A stretch of 64,000 bases of DNA, taken from positions 1,116,001 to 1,180,000 of the forward strand of contig NW_023501043.1 in the NCBI RefSeq assembly GCF_014066305.1. Reading direction: 5' to 3'. The notes below the pieces were generated by a model. The model was not told the DNA's origin, made no database searches, and was given only the letters and a program-made list of their open reading frames with translations. Both the position numbers and the translations under genes were made by a program. The stretch comes from Letharia columbiana (taxonomy: Eukaryota; Ascomycota; Lecanoromycetes; Lecanorales; Parmeliaceae). Of the stretch, positions 14,217 through 26,262 are shown piece by piece (within the stretch, counting starts at the first letter, position 1; every line of letters begins with the position of its first letter).

Positions 14217-16939
14217 ATGTCATTGCCCATTCCCTTGGCAGATGCTTCATACGTTGCGGAAATAAGAGGGCAGTGCGACAAGCTTCAACCCAAGGAGAAG
14301 CTAGCGCTTGTCGAAAAGGAAATACGAGTCGCCTGTGATAATCTAGAGCATCACTATCTCCGTCTTGATGCACTCATCGATATGGTCACCTCGAACAAGC
14401 TCTACATCGTGCAACACCTCAGCCATCGAGCATGGCTTAAGAGCCTGGGCCCTGACACAACTGCTGCCGTTGACCAATCGCGAGCCCATAAAGGAAAATG
14501 CATGGACCTTTCGAGTAAGATCCACCAAGCATGGGGAGTATGGCCATGGCAACTGGTCGAGGACCAACATCAACCACACTGCTGGTCTAAGGGAATTCTC
14601 GATGGAATCCTTCGTCTAGCCAAAACGGGCTGCGAGCAGACCAAGGCTACGGATCTTTTAGCTCAAGCGCGAATTGATCGAGCCTGCCGCGACTATAGTG
14701 ATCGTCGCTTGGGTACAACCAGGGAGGACGTCCTTACGAAATCAGATGTTACCAATGCCCTGGAGAAGTACACCGAGTCAAGTGCTGAATGCGAGTTCTC
14801 GACGTGTAATAGCTCTTGCGCTCGGCTTTTGAGTTCTGCGCTAACGCTTTATTAGCTACTAAGAAGCGTAAGGGGCCTCAGGGTGGTGCACCTAGAAGGG
14901 TGAAGCCAAAACTAGCAATGCCTTTGACAGTATCCCCGAACAGGAGTCCTGAACTTGGACGTGGACTTGGTAACAACTATCCAGACGATACAATCCGCTC
15001 TCCATCCGCCCTAGCACTTAGTCAAGTGTCTGATTTAACACAACATGGGACGGACGTCCTCTCGACTCGCACATCTAACAACCAATCACCAGGTCAATTG
15101 GACACGTCATTTTATCTTAAAGCAGACTTCGAGCATAGGATTCATGATGACTTCGACAACGGTACCCAAACTCACGAAGAGGAATCTCCTGAATCTGTAG
15201 ATACCCACAAGAGAATGGCACCCGATAGTGATCTTCTAGGCGCTGTTGCCACACTCAGTGGTCGCCAATGGGTGTCGTGTCGGCCCGAGTTCTCTCATAC
15301 ATCACCTGAGCAGCTCATGGACACAAAAGATACTGAATCTCTGTCGCCAAAGACGCTACAGCAGCTGCGTTCAGGGAATGGTCCTCCGCATCAGCAGCAA
15401 CCTCAGTCAAAGTCATCCAAGGAAAATGTTACCGTATCGAGGGAGATGCGCTCTAATACTCCAAAAGTTGTGTTGCCGCGTCCGCCAAAATCCGCGAACA
15501 CTGCCTGTGCTTCAACACCTGCCGTCTCAGAACCTGCCTCTTCGTCATCCCTGCCTCCGCTAGATCTTATATCTAATTCTCAAGACATGGCTACTATGAA
15601 AGAGCCTCTCGACCTACTAACGGACGACCTACCCTCTCGCGCCCGGCTCGACGGAACCACAGATTCGGGGCCCAACAGTGACCAAGAAGCCGTATTCCAA
15701 GGAGGGGAGGCGCATGAGTCAGTGAATCAGATACAGGCCGCCCTAGAGACCCTTGGAGACAAACAATGGGTCGGCAGCATCGCCCTATGGACGCTACTCG
15801 AGGCGGGTTGTCCGTCCGGGGTCCGCTTGGTTGACTGCAGCTACATTACCATTGAAAATCCCAAGGAAATGTTGACTAAGCGCAGACTACGGCTTCGCGG
15901 GGAGCGCATCTTGCTCTGCCCCCTGAACCACTACAATAAGCATTGGACACTCGCCATTCTGGACACTGAGGCTGCTATCGTTGATCACTACGATCCACTC
16001 TCTCCGGGTGTCTACAACCGCTTAGAGGCACTGGAGAACTTCATCACATCTCTGGCAGAGAAGGAAGAAACCAGCGGATTCAAAGATCTTTCGGAATGGG
16101 AGTTCCGCGGCATGCCGTGTCCAGAACAGTCCAATGGATATGACTGTGGGGTCTACACTGTCGTGTTCGCTTATTGTAGGGTACTCAACCTGCCGATTCC
16201 TGTTTCCCTTGATCTTGTGTTGTGGAGGAAAGCCTTGAGCTGTTCACTGGACGACGATGGAAAGTTATCGAATCAAATTGACATCGAGGCTCAGATGGAA
16301 GATCGAGACACGAAAGTACCAGCAAATTCTCAAAAAGCTTGCAGAAGCCGTCTGTATCTCCAAAGTCCAGGCCCACAAGGAGTGGACATCTTTACAGACG
16401 AAATGCGAGATGAAGAGTCTTTTTTTGCAGATACACAAGAACTGATTCGTTCTCAGCGTAAGCAACAGCTTGCCGCAGAGAGGAGCGCATCAGTCGCGCA
16501 GGAGACCGCAGCCATAGTGGCCGCTCTGCTGTCGCAAAGTCGCGAAATGATCTCACAAGCGCAGGCCGGCCAAGATCTCCTGCAGACACGCCTCGATGCA
16601 CACAGGAGGATCTTGGACGACTATAGCAAACTGGACTTCACTATACAAAGCGCCATCGACGGTCTCAATGCTGCAGTAAGCTGCCTCGAGAGGGATTATC
16701 AGCGTTTTGCCGGCAAGGTCGCCAAACATAAGCATTTCGTCGCGAGGTGGGAGCGCACGAAGATGTTTTGCGATAAAGAGCAAGCCCGTAGAAGGGAGCA
16801 GGAGGCTTTGAAAAGTGCCGCGATAAAGGATACGGCTGGTAAGATTCGAGCCTTCTGCATACAGAAAGAGAATATCATCAGGAGATTCCGAGCGTTATCG
16901 GCAGACCTAGGAGACAGTGATGACATTACATACGACTGA
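14217..16939 (+). CDS. Ulp1-like C48 cysteine peptidase, two exons
   Basis: Join 14,217-14,805 and 14,856-16,939. The 50-nt intron has donor GTAATA, branch GCTAAC and acceptor TTATTAG and restores one 890-residue frame. The start is the first ATG of the frame (14,217); upstream the frame opens only with non-ATG codons. The N-terminal about 195 residues are helical and charged, followed by a KKRK basic motif at the splice joint and about 290 residues of Ser/Pro-rich, low-complexity sequence. The peptidase domain spans about residues 510-650 with the full Ulp1-type catalytic set: His559 (HW), Asp576 (YDPL), Gln621 and Cys627 (Q-x5-C within EQSNGYDCGVY). A C-terminal region of about 190 residues is coiled-coil-like. 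Family knowledge: C48 peptidases remove SUMO or related modifiers, and fungal copies are also carried by some DNA transposons. The substrate here is unknown. No stop or frameshift is seen, in contrast to several neighbours. Confidence 0.85.
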
Positions 16940-17470
16940 CGGAGCTAAAGAGCCCATAGAGTCTACTTGTGTTTATCTACCCTGTAGCTCAAGCTTTCAC
17001 TCAACTTGTAAAGTAAAATATTGAAGTACGCCATAGATTCATACTACGTCGCCCGCAAAGTGATGGAAGAACTCGGAAAGAAGCTCTGTAATCCCTGGTG
17101 ACTTGTTGCATAACCATCAGGGACACCATTCCTCATACCGCTTAGAAATTAACTCCTTTCTATGAAGCAGATGGGTAAATGGAAAGTCAGTCACAAAGCC
17201 TGTGAAATGAGTGGCAGTCTCCGATCAAGATAGGCTATTGCGCCTTGATACGACCCCGCGGCTCTCGGAGAGATCCTTCACCCTACATCTATCTCAAGCT
17301 TTACCTCCTGCTGTAAAGTAAGTCCCTCATTCATTCATGAAGCCTGGTGATGCTCCAACATCCTTCCTTACGACCGCTTCACGATCCCTTTGCGTTTTCA
17401 ACTCCCACTCTATTATATTCATTCATAATCGATAGCTTTACAATTAAGACACGGTAACCGAAAAGGAGTT
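16940..17470. other. Intergenic, no gene seen
   Basis: Normal-GC DNA downstream of the peptidase gene. Two similar short segments (about 16,985 and 17,290) share CTCAAGCTTT and a TGTAAAGTAA ending. Presumably the 3' UTR plus the edge of the gene island; the RIP block starts at about 17,470. Confidence 0.5.
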
Positions 17471-20400
17471 ACTCCTCTAGCGACGTTATATTAATATTAA
17501 TATTATCTCTTATTTAATAACTAAATTTAATAATTAATTAATTATTCTTTTATAAGTATTAGTCTTTAATAGTCGAATCTAAATTTTTCTAGAAAATCTT
17601 TTTCTATATTATTAAAAGTCGTTTATTGATTAAGAAGTATCTTTCTTTAAAATAACCATTTCTTTATTCTAAGAATCTCTCTTCTTTTTAAAAATTCGTT
17701 AACTTTTTATAATAATAATCTCGCTATTATCTTTAAATCTTATTTAAAGAATCTTAATTCTATTTAAGAGAGTTTTTCGAACTTTCCAAATTAATAATCT
17801 CGCTGTATCTTCTATTTTAGAAAGCTTAAGTAATATTATACTTTTCTTCGAGAATTCTTTAATTTCTTAATATTCTTTTAATTTCTTTTTATTATCTTTA
17901 TTAATAAATTTCGATAATTAATAATATTATAATATTTAAGCTAGCTTCTTAATTAATTAAAGATGTTCTTAATCTTAGTTACTAGATCTAAAAACTTTCT
18001 CTAATTATAAGATAAACTTATTAATATTAGATTTTCGATTTAATTAATTATACTATTAACTTTTTTATAATTAATTATTAATATACGAGTAAAGATTTAT
18101 AAATTAAATTTATAATCGTTTTTTTTAATTAGAGCTATCGAGTAAATTTAATAAGCGATCTTTAATAAGCGATCTTTAATAAGCGATATTTGAATTCCTT
18201 ATCTTTAAAGAACTATAAGATTAAATTTTAAGATTTTTTATTTATTTAAAAGCTTACATTATACTCTATAATTTAAAAGAAAAGTTTCGAAATTTAAATA
18301 GAAAATAAAAATGTTATTCTAAAATTAAATAAGTATAGCGTATATTCTATATGATTAATATGTATCTATCTTTTAATTAAAGCTATGAAACTTTAATAAG
18401 CGATATTTAAGATTCTTATCGTTTAATAATTATAAGATTAAAATTTCAAAATTTTTAAAGCGTAAGGAATTCAAACATCGCTCACCAAAGTTCGCTCACC
18501 AACGATACTCAAGTCAGTTTTTAATATTAGGCTACTTATTCTTTTCTAAATAGCGTCGCATATCTAAACGAAAGTAGCTTAGTAATCTAATATTAAAAAT
18601 CGCCTTAAGTAGCTCTAATTAAAAAAAAATTATAAATTTAATTTATAGATCTTTACTCGTATATATATAATATAATAATTAATAAATTATATAGATTTAT
18701 AGTAAAAGAAGTTTTTATAGTATTAAGATATTAAGATATTAAGTTTAATTAAAAAATCTAATAAAGAAACTCGTAATAATTTTATATATCGCCTTTAAGG
18801 TTAATATCTTTAAATTATACTATAAAATTTACTATAATAATCTTTTATTAAAGAAGAGAGACTTAATTTATTATATTCGCTAATTTCTATTTATATATAT
18901 AAATTAATTCTCTTATATATATAACTATTATAATAAAACTTATATGAAAGATAAAGATTTAAATATATTATTTTAGTTTTTAATTTTAATTTTATAGATA
19001 TTATATAACTTTAAAATAACGTTTTTTTAATTAAATTAAATTATAAGAAAATAATAATCTATTTTAATAAAACTTTAAAATTTATTTATTAATATATATA
19101 ATAGAATAAGATAGAATTAAGTTAAAAAATCTTAAATCTATATATATAGTTAATTATAAATTTGAGATTACTACGCTTTTTAGTTAGATATCGCGGATAA
19201 ATAAACTAACGTTCTTAACTATTAAAATCTCTTACTCTACTTTTAACCCTTTAATAACTTTACTATTTTCTATTAAAATTTTTTTTTTTTTAAATTATAG
19301 AATATAGATTATACATTTTAATAATTTAATAATTTAAAAAATTAGTCTTAGTTTAAGATCGCTGATTAAAGTTCGCTTATTAAAGTTACTCGATAGATCT
19401 AATTTAAAAAAATAGATTATAAATCTAATTTATAGATCTAAACTCGTTTAAATACTTTAAATAAAAGTAATCTATTATAATAATATAATAGTTATAATAA
19501 TAGTAGTTATAATAGTAGTAGTTATAATAATAACAGTTATAATAGTAATAGCTATTATATCGAATTTATCGAATAAGAGTAAATACGATTAATTGTTAAC
19601 TAGAATAATAATTAAAATAGCTACTTTATACTTCTAAATATAGAAATTCTAACGGGATATCTTATATATATACTATTTTATAATATAATACTATAGATAT
19701 ATTATATTATAATATATATTATTAAGATCTTATATTATATTAGACGAGTAAAGGCCTATGAATTAAATTCATAACCATTTTTTTTGATTAGGGCTGTCGA
19801 GTAAATTTGGTGAGCGAACTTTGGTGAGCGATATTTGAATTCCTTGCGCTTTAATAATTATAAGACTAAATTTAGAAATTCTTTTTTTATCTGAAAGCCC
19901 ACATTTCGTTCTATAATTTAAAAAAAAAATCTCTAAAATTTAATAGAAAACAAAAAAGTTAATAACGTACACCTATTTTTTGATGAGGGAGACGCGGGAG
20001 GGGGAGATTTTGATGGTTGCGGACGCTAATTTATTTACCCGCGATGACTTAGCCGATCTAACCAAAGAGCGTAGCGAACCCGAATTTATGATTGGCTGCA
20101 CATATAAATTCAAGGTTTTCAAGCTCAGCCCTACCTTATTCTATTATATATACTAATATAAAATTATATAAATATTAATATTCTATATCTTATTAGAGTA
20201 TAGTATAATAAGTTAATATATTATATTATATTATATCTTTTCGACTAGTATTAATAGTTATAAGAATTTAATTTATTTAAATATTATTTACTATAATATA
20301 ATACGTAATAATCTTAAATAAATAATTAAAATTAATTAAATATTAATAAATATTAGTTTAATTAAAGAGATTATATTTCTAGTAAATATAAAGCTATATA

Positions 20401-21207
20401 TTTATTAGTTAAAATTATATATATAGTAAAAATAAATTATATACGTAATAACTATTTTAAAAAATACTAATATAAGTTAAGAGTTTATTTTCTTTAATAG
20501 TTTAACTATAATAAATATTATTATAGATTTTATAATTAATAGTTAGTATATAATAAAGATTTTTTATATTTTATTCTATTAATATATAAAAAGAAATAAG
20601 ATAAATCTAAGTTAAACTTTTTAGAAATATAATTAATTATAACTTAATTGAAGTATTTAAATTAACTCGATAGCTCTTTTAAGCTTTCTTTTTAAAAAAA
20701 TAAAAAAATAAAAGATAAAAAAAAAAAAAATAAAAAGTTTTCTATATACTTTTGAAAAGAATTTAAATAATAAAGTAAAATCTATAAGAGTTAACTTTCT
20801 AGTTTTTTAAAGATAAGAAAATTTATATTATTAATTAAACTCGCTTAATAGCTTTAATTAAAAGAATTATTATATTTCATTTAAGATTAAAATAACGATT
20901 TTATTTTCTATTAAAGTTGTTTTTTAGATTATAAAATATATAAAATTTAACCTTATATTTTTTTCTATAGATAAAAAAATTATATATTACTTAATTAAGT
21001 ATTTATTTATTTAATTAAAGATATTCTTTTAATATAAATTTAAATAATCGAATAATAAGTTTTTTTATAAGATTTAAAACTATTTTACTTTAATTTTAAG
21101 TTTAAGTTTAATTTATTAATCTCTCTTAATTACTTATTAGAAAATAAATAAAATTAATAAAATTATAGAAAGTTATAAGAATTATAATAATAATCTTTCT
21201 ATAAATA
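17471..21207. repeat. RIP block built from family A copies
   Basis: AT-rich with CA/TG depletion. It contains a forward family A start at 18,083 and a reverse copy ending at 18,658 that together form an imperfect head-to-head arrangement, a reverse copy at about 19,080-19,447, and the best-preserved forward copy at 19,744-20,158. The segment 20,160-21,207 holds no recognisable gene. A TAATAG-type microsatellite lies at 19,480-19,560. Confidence 0.75.
19744..20158 (+). repeat. Family A repeat, least RIPed copy
   Basis: Starts ACGAGTAAAGGCCTATGAA and ends TATATATACTAAT. It keeps un-RIPed words such as GATGACTTAGCCGATCTAAC and AGCTCAGCCCTACC, so it is the best guide to the ancestral sequence. 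The terminus carries the palindrome ATGAATTAAATTCAT. No coding potential is visible; I interpret it as a non-autonomous mobile element. Confidence 0.75.
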
Positions 21208-22030
21208 ACAAGTAAAAGCTCATGAATTAAATTCATGGAGTTGGATTTTTCTAAGTCAAATCGAATTTTAGCCCTAGCCCTAAGTCAAATCGAACTCTAA
21301 TCGCTTGCTGTGCGTTTTTGACCTACATATAGGCATATATATACGGAGAGAAGCGCGCTAAGGCCTAATTAGGAAGGTGTATCGAGTGTGAAGGATTGAT
21401 CCGTAATAATTGCCCACCAAAAACAGAGAAAGGCCTTGTTCTTATGGCAAGAAGTATCGAAATACCGGAAAGAAATGGAGACAACATGCCAATTAGTGGT
21501 GTGAATCCCACATTATCTCCTGCCGCAGTGAAATCTTTCGAATAATGAAATAGCTATCAGAGCAAGACATCGGATGGTTTCAATTCGTCCAAATATGTAT
21601 CGTCCGATGTTCCTCCTGCAGAGGCCTAATTGGCTGTGATCGTCGCAGTAGATCCTCCTCTTGTGACGTCATTGCAGTGATATACCATATTAATGTAGTG
21701 GGGATGACAGGCCAAGTTGCAGTGGTGTTCTCCGCTTGCTGAGTGATGATTTGATGTGGAACCGTGGAGAGCATGTGACGTGGGATCTTGGAGAGCTGAG
21801 CCGTGTTCTTGACGATGGTGGCCTTGTAGTGTTCTCCGCATGTGCCTGCTGCAGTGGTTCCTTCGCAATGTTCTCCGCAGTGTATTGTTCCTCCTCTTGC
21901 TTAACTGAGTGCTCTGGCTGAGTGGATGACTGAGTGGATTGGTGAGCTGGCTGAGTGGCTTGTAAGGCCTCCGAGAGGTATGTATAATGACATCTAGATA
22001 GGTGGGTAGATTATTTCTTCATTTTTGCTA
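21208..22030. repeat. Family B repeat, copy 1
   Basis: Begins ACAAGTAAAAGCTCATGAA with the same terminal palindrome as family A, then an unrelated body shared with 36,900-37,695, 50,440-51,765 and 61,977-63,600. Marker words include TTCAATTCGTCCAAATATG and CTTGGAGAGCTGAGCCGTG. On the minus strand parts are open (motif DDTYLDELKPSDV, then Ser/Gln-rich repeats) and this is conserved between copies, so the family may derive from a coding element. The 3' part is rich in CTGAGTGG-type microsatellite. Confidence 0.75.
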
Positions 22031-22039
22031 TGTTCAAAT

Positions 22040-22217
22040 AAGCAGTTACACTAAGACCTAATCAGGTAATCGAGCTTTTAAATCAGTGATTTAAATTATA
22101 AATCACTGATTTAAAAGCTCGGTTAAGTTGCAGACTAAGCACTACCCCATATGGTTAGTTGGTGGCGTTATTACCCTTTTTGGTTTTAAATCAGTCTTTT
22201 AAATCAGTTGCTAAACC
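22040..22217. repeat. Element C with long perfect hairpin
   Basis: A short repeat beginning TAAGCAGTTAC and ending GCTAAACC, related to the copies at 51,770 and 51,992. It contains a perfect inverted repeat with 23-nt arms at 22,071-22,093 and 22,099-22,121 and a 5-nt loop. The flanking words are conserved between copies, suggesting a small MITE-like element. Confidence 0.65.
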
Positions 22218-22228
22218 TCCCTAATCAT

Positions 22229-22853
22229 ATCTGCAAATCTGAAAAGTTCCTGCAAAATTTGAAATTGCTGATCGCGCGTGTGTCGCGGAAATCACAAAAT
22301 CCGCCGGATCAGCAAATCTGATTAGAATCCGCCCAAATTCTGCCGGTTCAGCAAATCTGATTAGAATCCGCCCAAATTCCGCCGGTTCAGCAACTGTCTC
22401 AACCTTTTCCGCCAGTTCTGCCAGTTTAGTAGCAATACGCACGAAAAAAGAAAAGTTCTAATAATCGACGTTGCGACGGTAAGGTTCTACGGCGACGAGT
22501 ATCAACGCCAACTCAAATTTGGCTACGGAATTAGACGATTTAATGAAATTAGTCGCGTGGGTGATGCTCTGGTATAGCGCATAATGATGCGTATGTTGAT
22601 AATAATATATATTGATGCCATATATATATAGAATAGTACTTAGAGTGTATTAGAGTGCATTGCGTAAAATTTTTGAAGTTGCTGAAAATTTTTAAAGTTG
22701 CTAAACTGGTAGAACTGGCGGAAAGGGTTGGGATAGTTGTTGAACCGGCGGAAAGGGTTGGATATAGGCAAAGTCTGCTGAATAGGCTAAATCGTGCTTA
22801 TGGTGCGGACCCGGCGGAAATCGTGCGGAAAGGAACTTTTCAGATTTGCAGAT
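22229..22853 (+). mobile_element. TIR element D, copy 1 (625 bp)
   Basis: Bounded by perfect terminal inverted repeats starting ATCTGCAAATCTGAAAAG at the left and its reverse complement at the right (22,853). A nearly identical copy lies in the opposite orientation at 35,327-35,967. It contains a direct duplication of about 36 bp near 22,313-22,384 (GATTAGAATCCGCCCAAATT). The open frames inside it (for example 22,221-22,442) recur in the other copy and follow the internal duplication; I do not regard them as genes. No clear target duplication. Confidence 0.8.
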
Positions 22854-23985
22854 ATGATTTGCGGTGCCACATTCGTTCCCCAGTTGGGTACTTTCTGCTG
22901 TGTGCACGTTGAGGACTGTTATTTGTGTTGTCTTATTGCCGTCTCGTACGCCCTCCGCTATTCGTAGTTGACATCACATGGCTCCAAGTCGTTCATCCAC
23001 CCTATGGCCCGTAGCTGTCTGTAGCTGTAGAATCTTCCCTTCTCTCATGTATGGCTGTGCCCGTGGCTACAACCCTGTCGGTTTCTCTTTTGTTGTCTCT
23101 CGTGGGATTTCGTAGGAAGACATTGGGCGAAGAGTGTCAGGGGAGCTTGATTAGGGGAGAGAGGAAAACACCGTCGACATGAGGAGAACACGGTCGATAT
23201 GAGGATGCAATCGCCGTTATCGCGTTATCACTGTCGTCGTCGTCAATCGTGTAACCAATTGCTCGTAGGAGAAGGCGGATGGTGCACATGCCGCCGGTCA
23301 TACAGTAAGGTACAGGTGGACGAAGCCCGTACCGTCCTTAGTCTTACGCAGAGTGTGGAGTTACTACCTACTCGCAGTCACCTTTGAACATTGATTACGT
23401 CAATCTCTCAGACTTTTCCACTGATATGTCTTCCATCTCTTAACCCAGTAACCGTTGCCCGTTGTACTGAAGCCGAAATGGGCTCGAGGTGGGTGTTGTC
23501 GCACGGTCGTGAAAATTCTGCACCGGAGCTTCACCACCACGCAACGTCTCGAACTCGTTCGAACTGCGTCGGGTTGAGATCTATTAGCTGTCTCATCGCA
23601 AGATGAAAAGTTCGTAGCCAGCACTACGTACAGGTTGATCTCGTCGCTGGCGTTTATAATGTAGTTCTTTTCCAGCTTCCTCTCTGGGACGTACCCGCTC
23701 ATACCCGTGTTTAGCTTGGTATCGAAGAATTTAGGTGAGTTATAGCGTCGAAATCATGAAATGGAAACTAAAGATCTGATTGGTCAACCTTAAATTTTAA
23801 CTTTTTGTGACCTCAGTCTCGAGCAACAACAAAATATGTGAACTCACGAGGTCAGGAAGGACTGGTCAACATGCAGCACTGATCGACTCGCGTACCTACA
23901 CTGAGGTAAGCTTTACTCGTCTGTTTGAATATCTGAAGCTGAGAGAAGCCTCCTCTAGTGAAGTACCACTCAATCATCGCAGACG
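22854..23985. other. Intergenic with fragment related to 35.1 kb
   Basis: Mostly unrecognised normal-GC DNA. On the minus strand at about 23,600-23,660 a short coding-like stretch (EINLYVVLATN) matches the small ORF at 35,063 (EIHLYVVPATN) at both protein and DNA level. Its orientation relative to element D mirrors the 35-kb locus. The rest shows no convincing gene. Confidence 0.45.
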
Positions 23986-24597
23986 ATGTTCTTCTCGTGG
24001 CTTCCTCCAGAATTAAGGCTGCAAGTGTACGAAGAGCTCCAGTCAGACGATATTGCCATCCAGAGTCTTTCAGCGACTTGCAGCCAGGCATATGCAGAAG
24101 TCCGGTTCTACCGCTCAAAAGTCTCTGAAGTCTCGTTTCAATCCCTTGACCAGTTCAAGCAATATATCGAGACCCGAACATCACTCACACTCCAGCATCC
24201 TCACCACGTCACGGTCGTCTTTTCTGGGGTTGCTCCTGCGCAAGCATGGAAAGCTGCAGTGAAAATCAACCTGCGAACCTTGGAACTCATCCTGGCTCCA
24301 GCCTCTGTCTACCTACTTCCGAAAATGTACAGTAACTGTTTAATGCGCCTCCAGGGCGCTAGGAACCTATTTCTGCTCCGCGGTCTAAGTCTCGTCAACT
24401 TGACCTTTCAATGTCGCAGTGCTATGTGCCGAATTTATAAAAATGCATACCCGGACCTGCCAGACTTCAAGCGCAACCTCAAACTTCTTACCAGGCCCCT
24501 CTCTTGCCGACAAAAACTCATCCGTGAAAGGGTGCAGCGACCGGCCCAATCTAGACACATGACACGTGCGCGATCCAAGGCCTTGGAATCGAGGTAG
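23986..24597 (+). CDS. Small F-box-like protein
   Basis: A 203-residue ORF starting at ATG 23,986. Residues about 6-20 read LPPELRLQVYEELQ, the characteristic start of fungal F-box-like proteins, in which the box recruits Skp1 to SCF ubiquitin ligases. The rest is Leu-rich and not recognised. The protein is short for an F-box protein. Just after the stop, 24,610-24,657 is a textbook intron (GTATGT, branch GCTAAC, acceptor TATAG) and the frame after it is open to 24,865, reached only by a one-base shift from the ORF frame. The true gene may therefore continue, or its 3' half may be frameshifted. No RIP-type stop is seen in the ORF itself. Confidence 0.6.
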   Translation: MFFSWLPPELRLQVYEELQSDDIAIQSLSATCSQAYAEVRFYRSKVSEVSFQSLDQFKQYIETRTSLTLQHPHHVTVVFSGVAPAQAWKAAVKINLRTLELILAPASVYLLPKMYSNCLMRLQGARNLFLLRGLSLVNLTFQCRSAMCRIYKNAYPDLPDFKRNLKLLTRPLSCRQKLIRERVQRPAQSRHMTRARSKALESR

Positions 24598-24609
24598 AGA
24601 TTCTATAAG

Positions 24610-24865
24610 GTATGTCAACTCCCCGCTACGCGTATTCAGTGCTAACGTCAGCTATAGCACCCTGTTCGCTCGCCCATGTTCTTCATCTCTGGACTCGTTA
24701 CGCAGCATCCAATCAGGGGTTTCCAGCCGCGATCTAACATACTGCCTTCCGATGCAGCGGTACAGGTGGTGGCCACTGGGAAATGCATCAGACCTATTGT
24801 GGAGAAGTGATGAGACTTGTTTGATCACTGTGGGGCGCATGTTCATTAGGCTCCAGCACGTGTAA
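24610..24865 (+). other. Putative intron and downstream exon of F-box-like gene
   Basis: Intron 24,610-24,657 (48 nt) followed by an open frame ending TAA at 24,865 (STLFARPCSSSLD start). It joins the upstream DNA in the frame plus one relative to the 203-residue ORF, so an indel or an alternative splice upstream would be required. Offered as a gene-model hint only. Confidence 0.4.
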
Positions 24866-25189
24866 CCTAGATTCAATGGACAAGTCATCTCTCAACAACT
24901 CTTCATCACATTCTCAAAGCTGGATGCCGATGCTGCTGGTGCTCCATGCTACTCCAATTGCGTTCTTCTACCACATACCGAGATGATTGCGTACCCATCT
25001 AGAAGGCGCTGTTGAGAGGTGTAACAGGGACAACGGACACATCATTTCACTCTTTTTCATATAATCTGGCAAGCTCCTAGGAATTGAAGTAAACGTTTAA
25101 GAGTTATATCCGCAGAGTCTACGACGAAAGGCAGCCTACATGTACATGTAGCTATCAATCTATACACAATAAACCGTGATCTTCTAGCA
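24866..25189. other. Intergenic, nothing recognised
   Basis: Normal-GC sequence, no protein-like frame and no repeat shared with the rest of the window that I can see. Confidence 0.5.
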
Positions 25190-26262
25190 GATCTGCCAAG
25201 GGACCTTTAGGCCCTAATATCTCCTGAGGCTAGCCCATAAATTCACTACCCAATGCCTCGATCGTACTTTAGTGTCGACAAGGCTAAGAACAAGGGACGA
25301 CATCGTCTCAGACCATAAGCTTCTCCGTTGCTTTAAGGGTCTACGGCCAGACCATTTATTTCCATGCCCTTTGGACGGTAGCTCTGATGCTCTAAGAAGC
25401 CTTCGCGACCTTCCTGATGCATCGGTCAGACGCACCAGTCCATCACAGTTTCGAGTCCATTTGAGAGTATCTGTACTCCTTCATAACCACTCGCATCAAC
25501 GCCGGTTACGACATCCGAATCACGTACTTCGCAGAGGAGACAGAACATACTGCCATTCTCGTCTATAAGGTCCCTGACCAAAATGCCACGAGATCGTCCG
25601 CCAATAACTATTTCAGTGGTCCTTCCAAGTGCTTTTATTCAGCACGAATTTCGGTATTGGCCGCTGCACGTTCGAACACTGCAACTGTAAACACGTCTAC
25701 TCCGTATATCAGCAGTACTTGCCACCGCATGTCCTCGAGGTCACGACTCACTATCGCCTGCCCATATCTTGCCGCTCGGAAACCGAGTCACAACAGCAGC
25801 ATGACTCCCTCGCCCTCCGCCAGCCTTGCTGGTACGGTTGAGGGTACGGTTGACGCTGTCTTCGATAGCAGGAGGGTTCCCGTACACTCCATACTCACCC
25901 TATCTCCCTCTCAGCCGAGAGCACTTCCGTCACCGCTACCAAATGTTGACGCCGTGATCACAACGCCCCCAAAACCGCGGTTTCCATGACGGAAGGAAGA
26001 GATGCAGAATCTCGAGGAGATCATGACCTGGGTAAAAGGGGAAATTCAAATGAAGAAGAAGGATAAGGAGAATGAGGGACGCGCAGAACGCCTGAGCGAG
26101 GCAGTAAGGGCTATCATTGAGGTACTGGTGGGCCCGGCAATTGCGAAGTCAAAAGCGCGAAGGCCCCAATATGAGCAGGCGAAAGCAAAGGAATCTGCTC
26201 GTTTCGATAAGCGCTGGGAGAGGGAGCTGGCAGATCTGAGGTACATAAGGCCCGACATCTAG
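25190..26262 (+). pseudogene. Degraded coding region, possible F-box-like origin
   Basis: A protein-like frame can be followed from about 25,290 to 26,262 through a few stops: TAA near 25,396, TGA near 25,462 and TGA at 25,987-25,989. Between them it reads like real protein (VYGQTIYFHALWTVAL; ITTRINAGYDIRITYFAEET), then a Ser/Pro-rich stretch, and ends in a charged helical tail (25,990-26,262). Further up, a different frame near 25,185-25,245 gives LPRDL-stop-ALI and then LRLAHKFTTQ, reminiscent of an F-box, but this needs a frame change. Several stops are one C-to-T step from CAA/CAG or CGA. Unspliced introns could explain part of the disruption. Function unknown. Confidence 0.4.

Noticed and set aside
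22221..22442. Minus-strand 73-codon frame with repeated AEPAEFGRILIRFA-like motif
   Set aside because: Contained in TIR element D and repeated at 35,754; the repeat in the peptide simply reflects a 36-bp DNA duplication.
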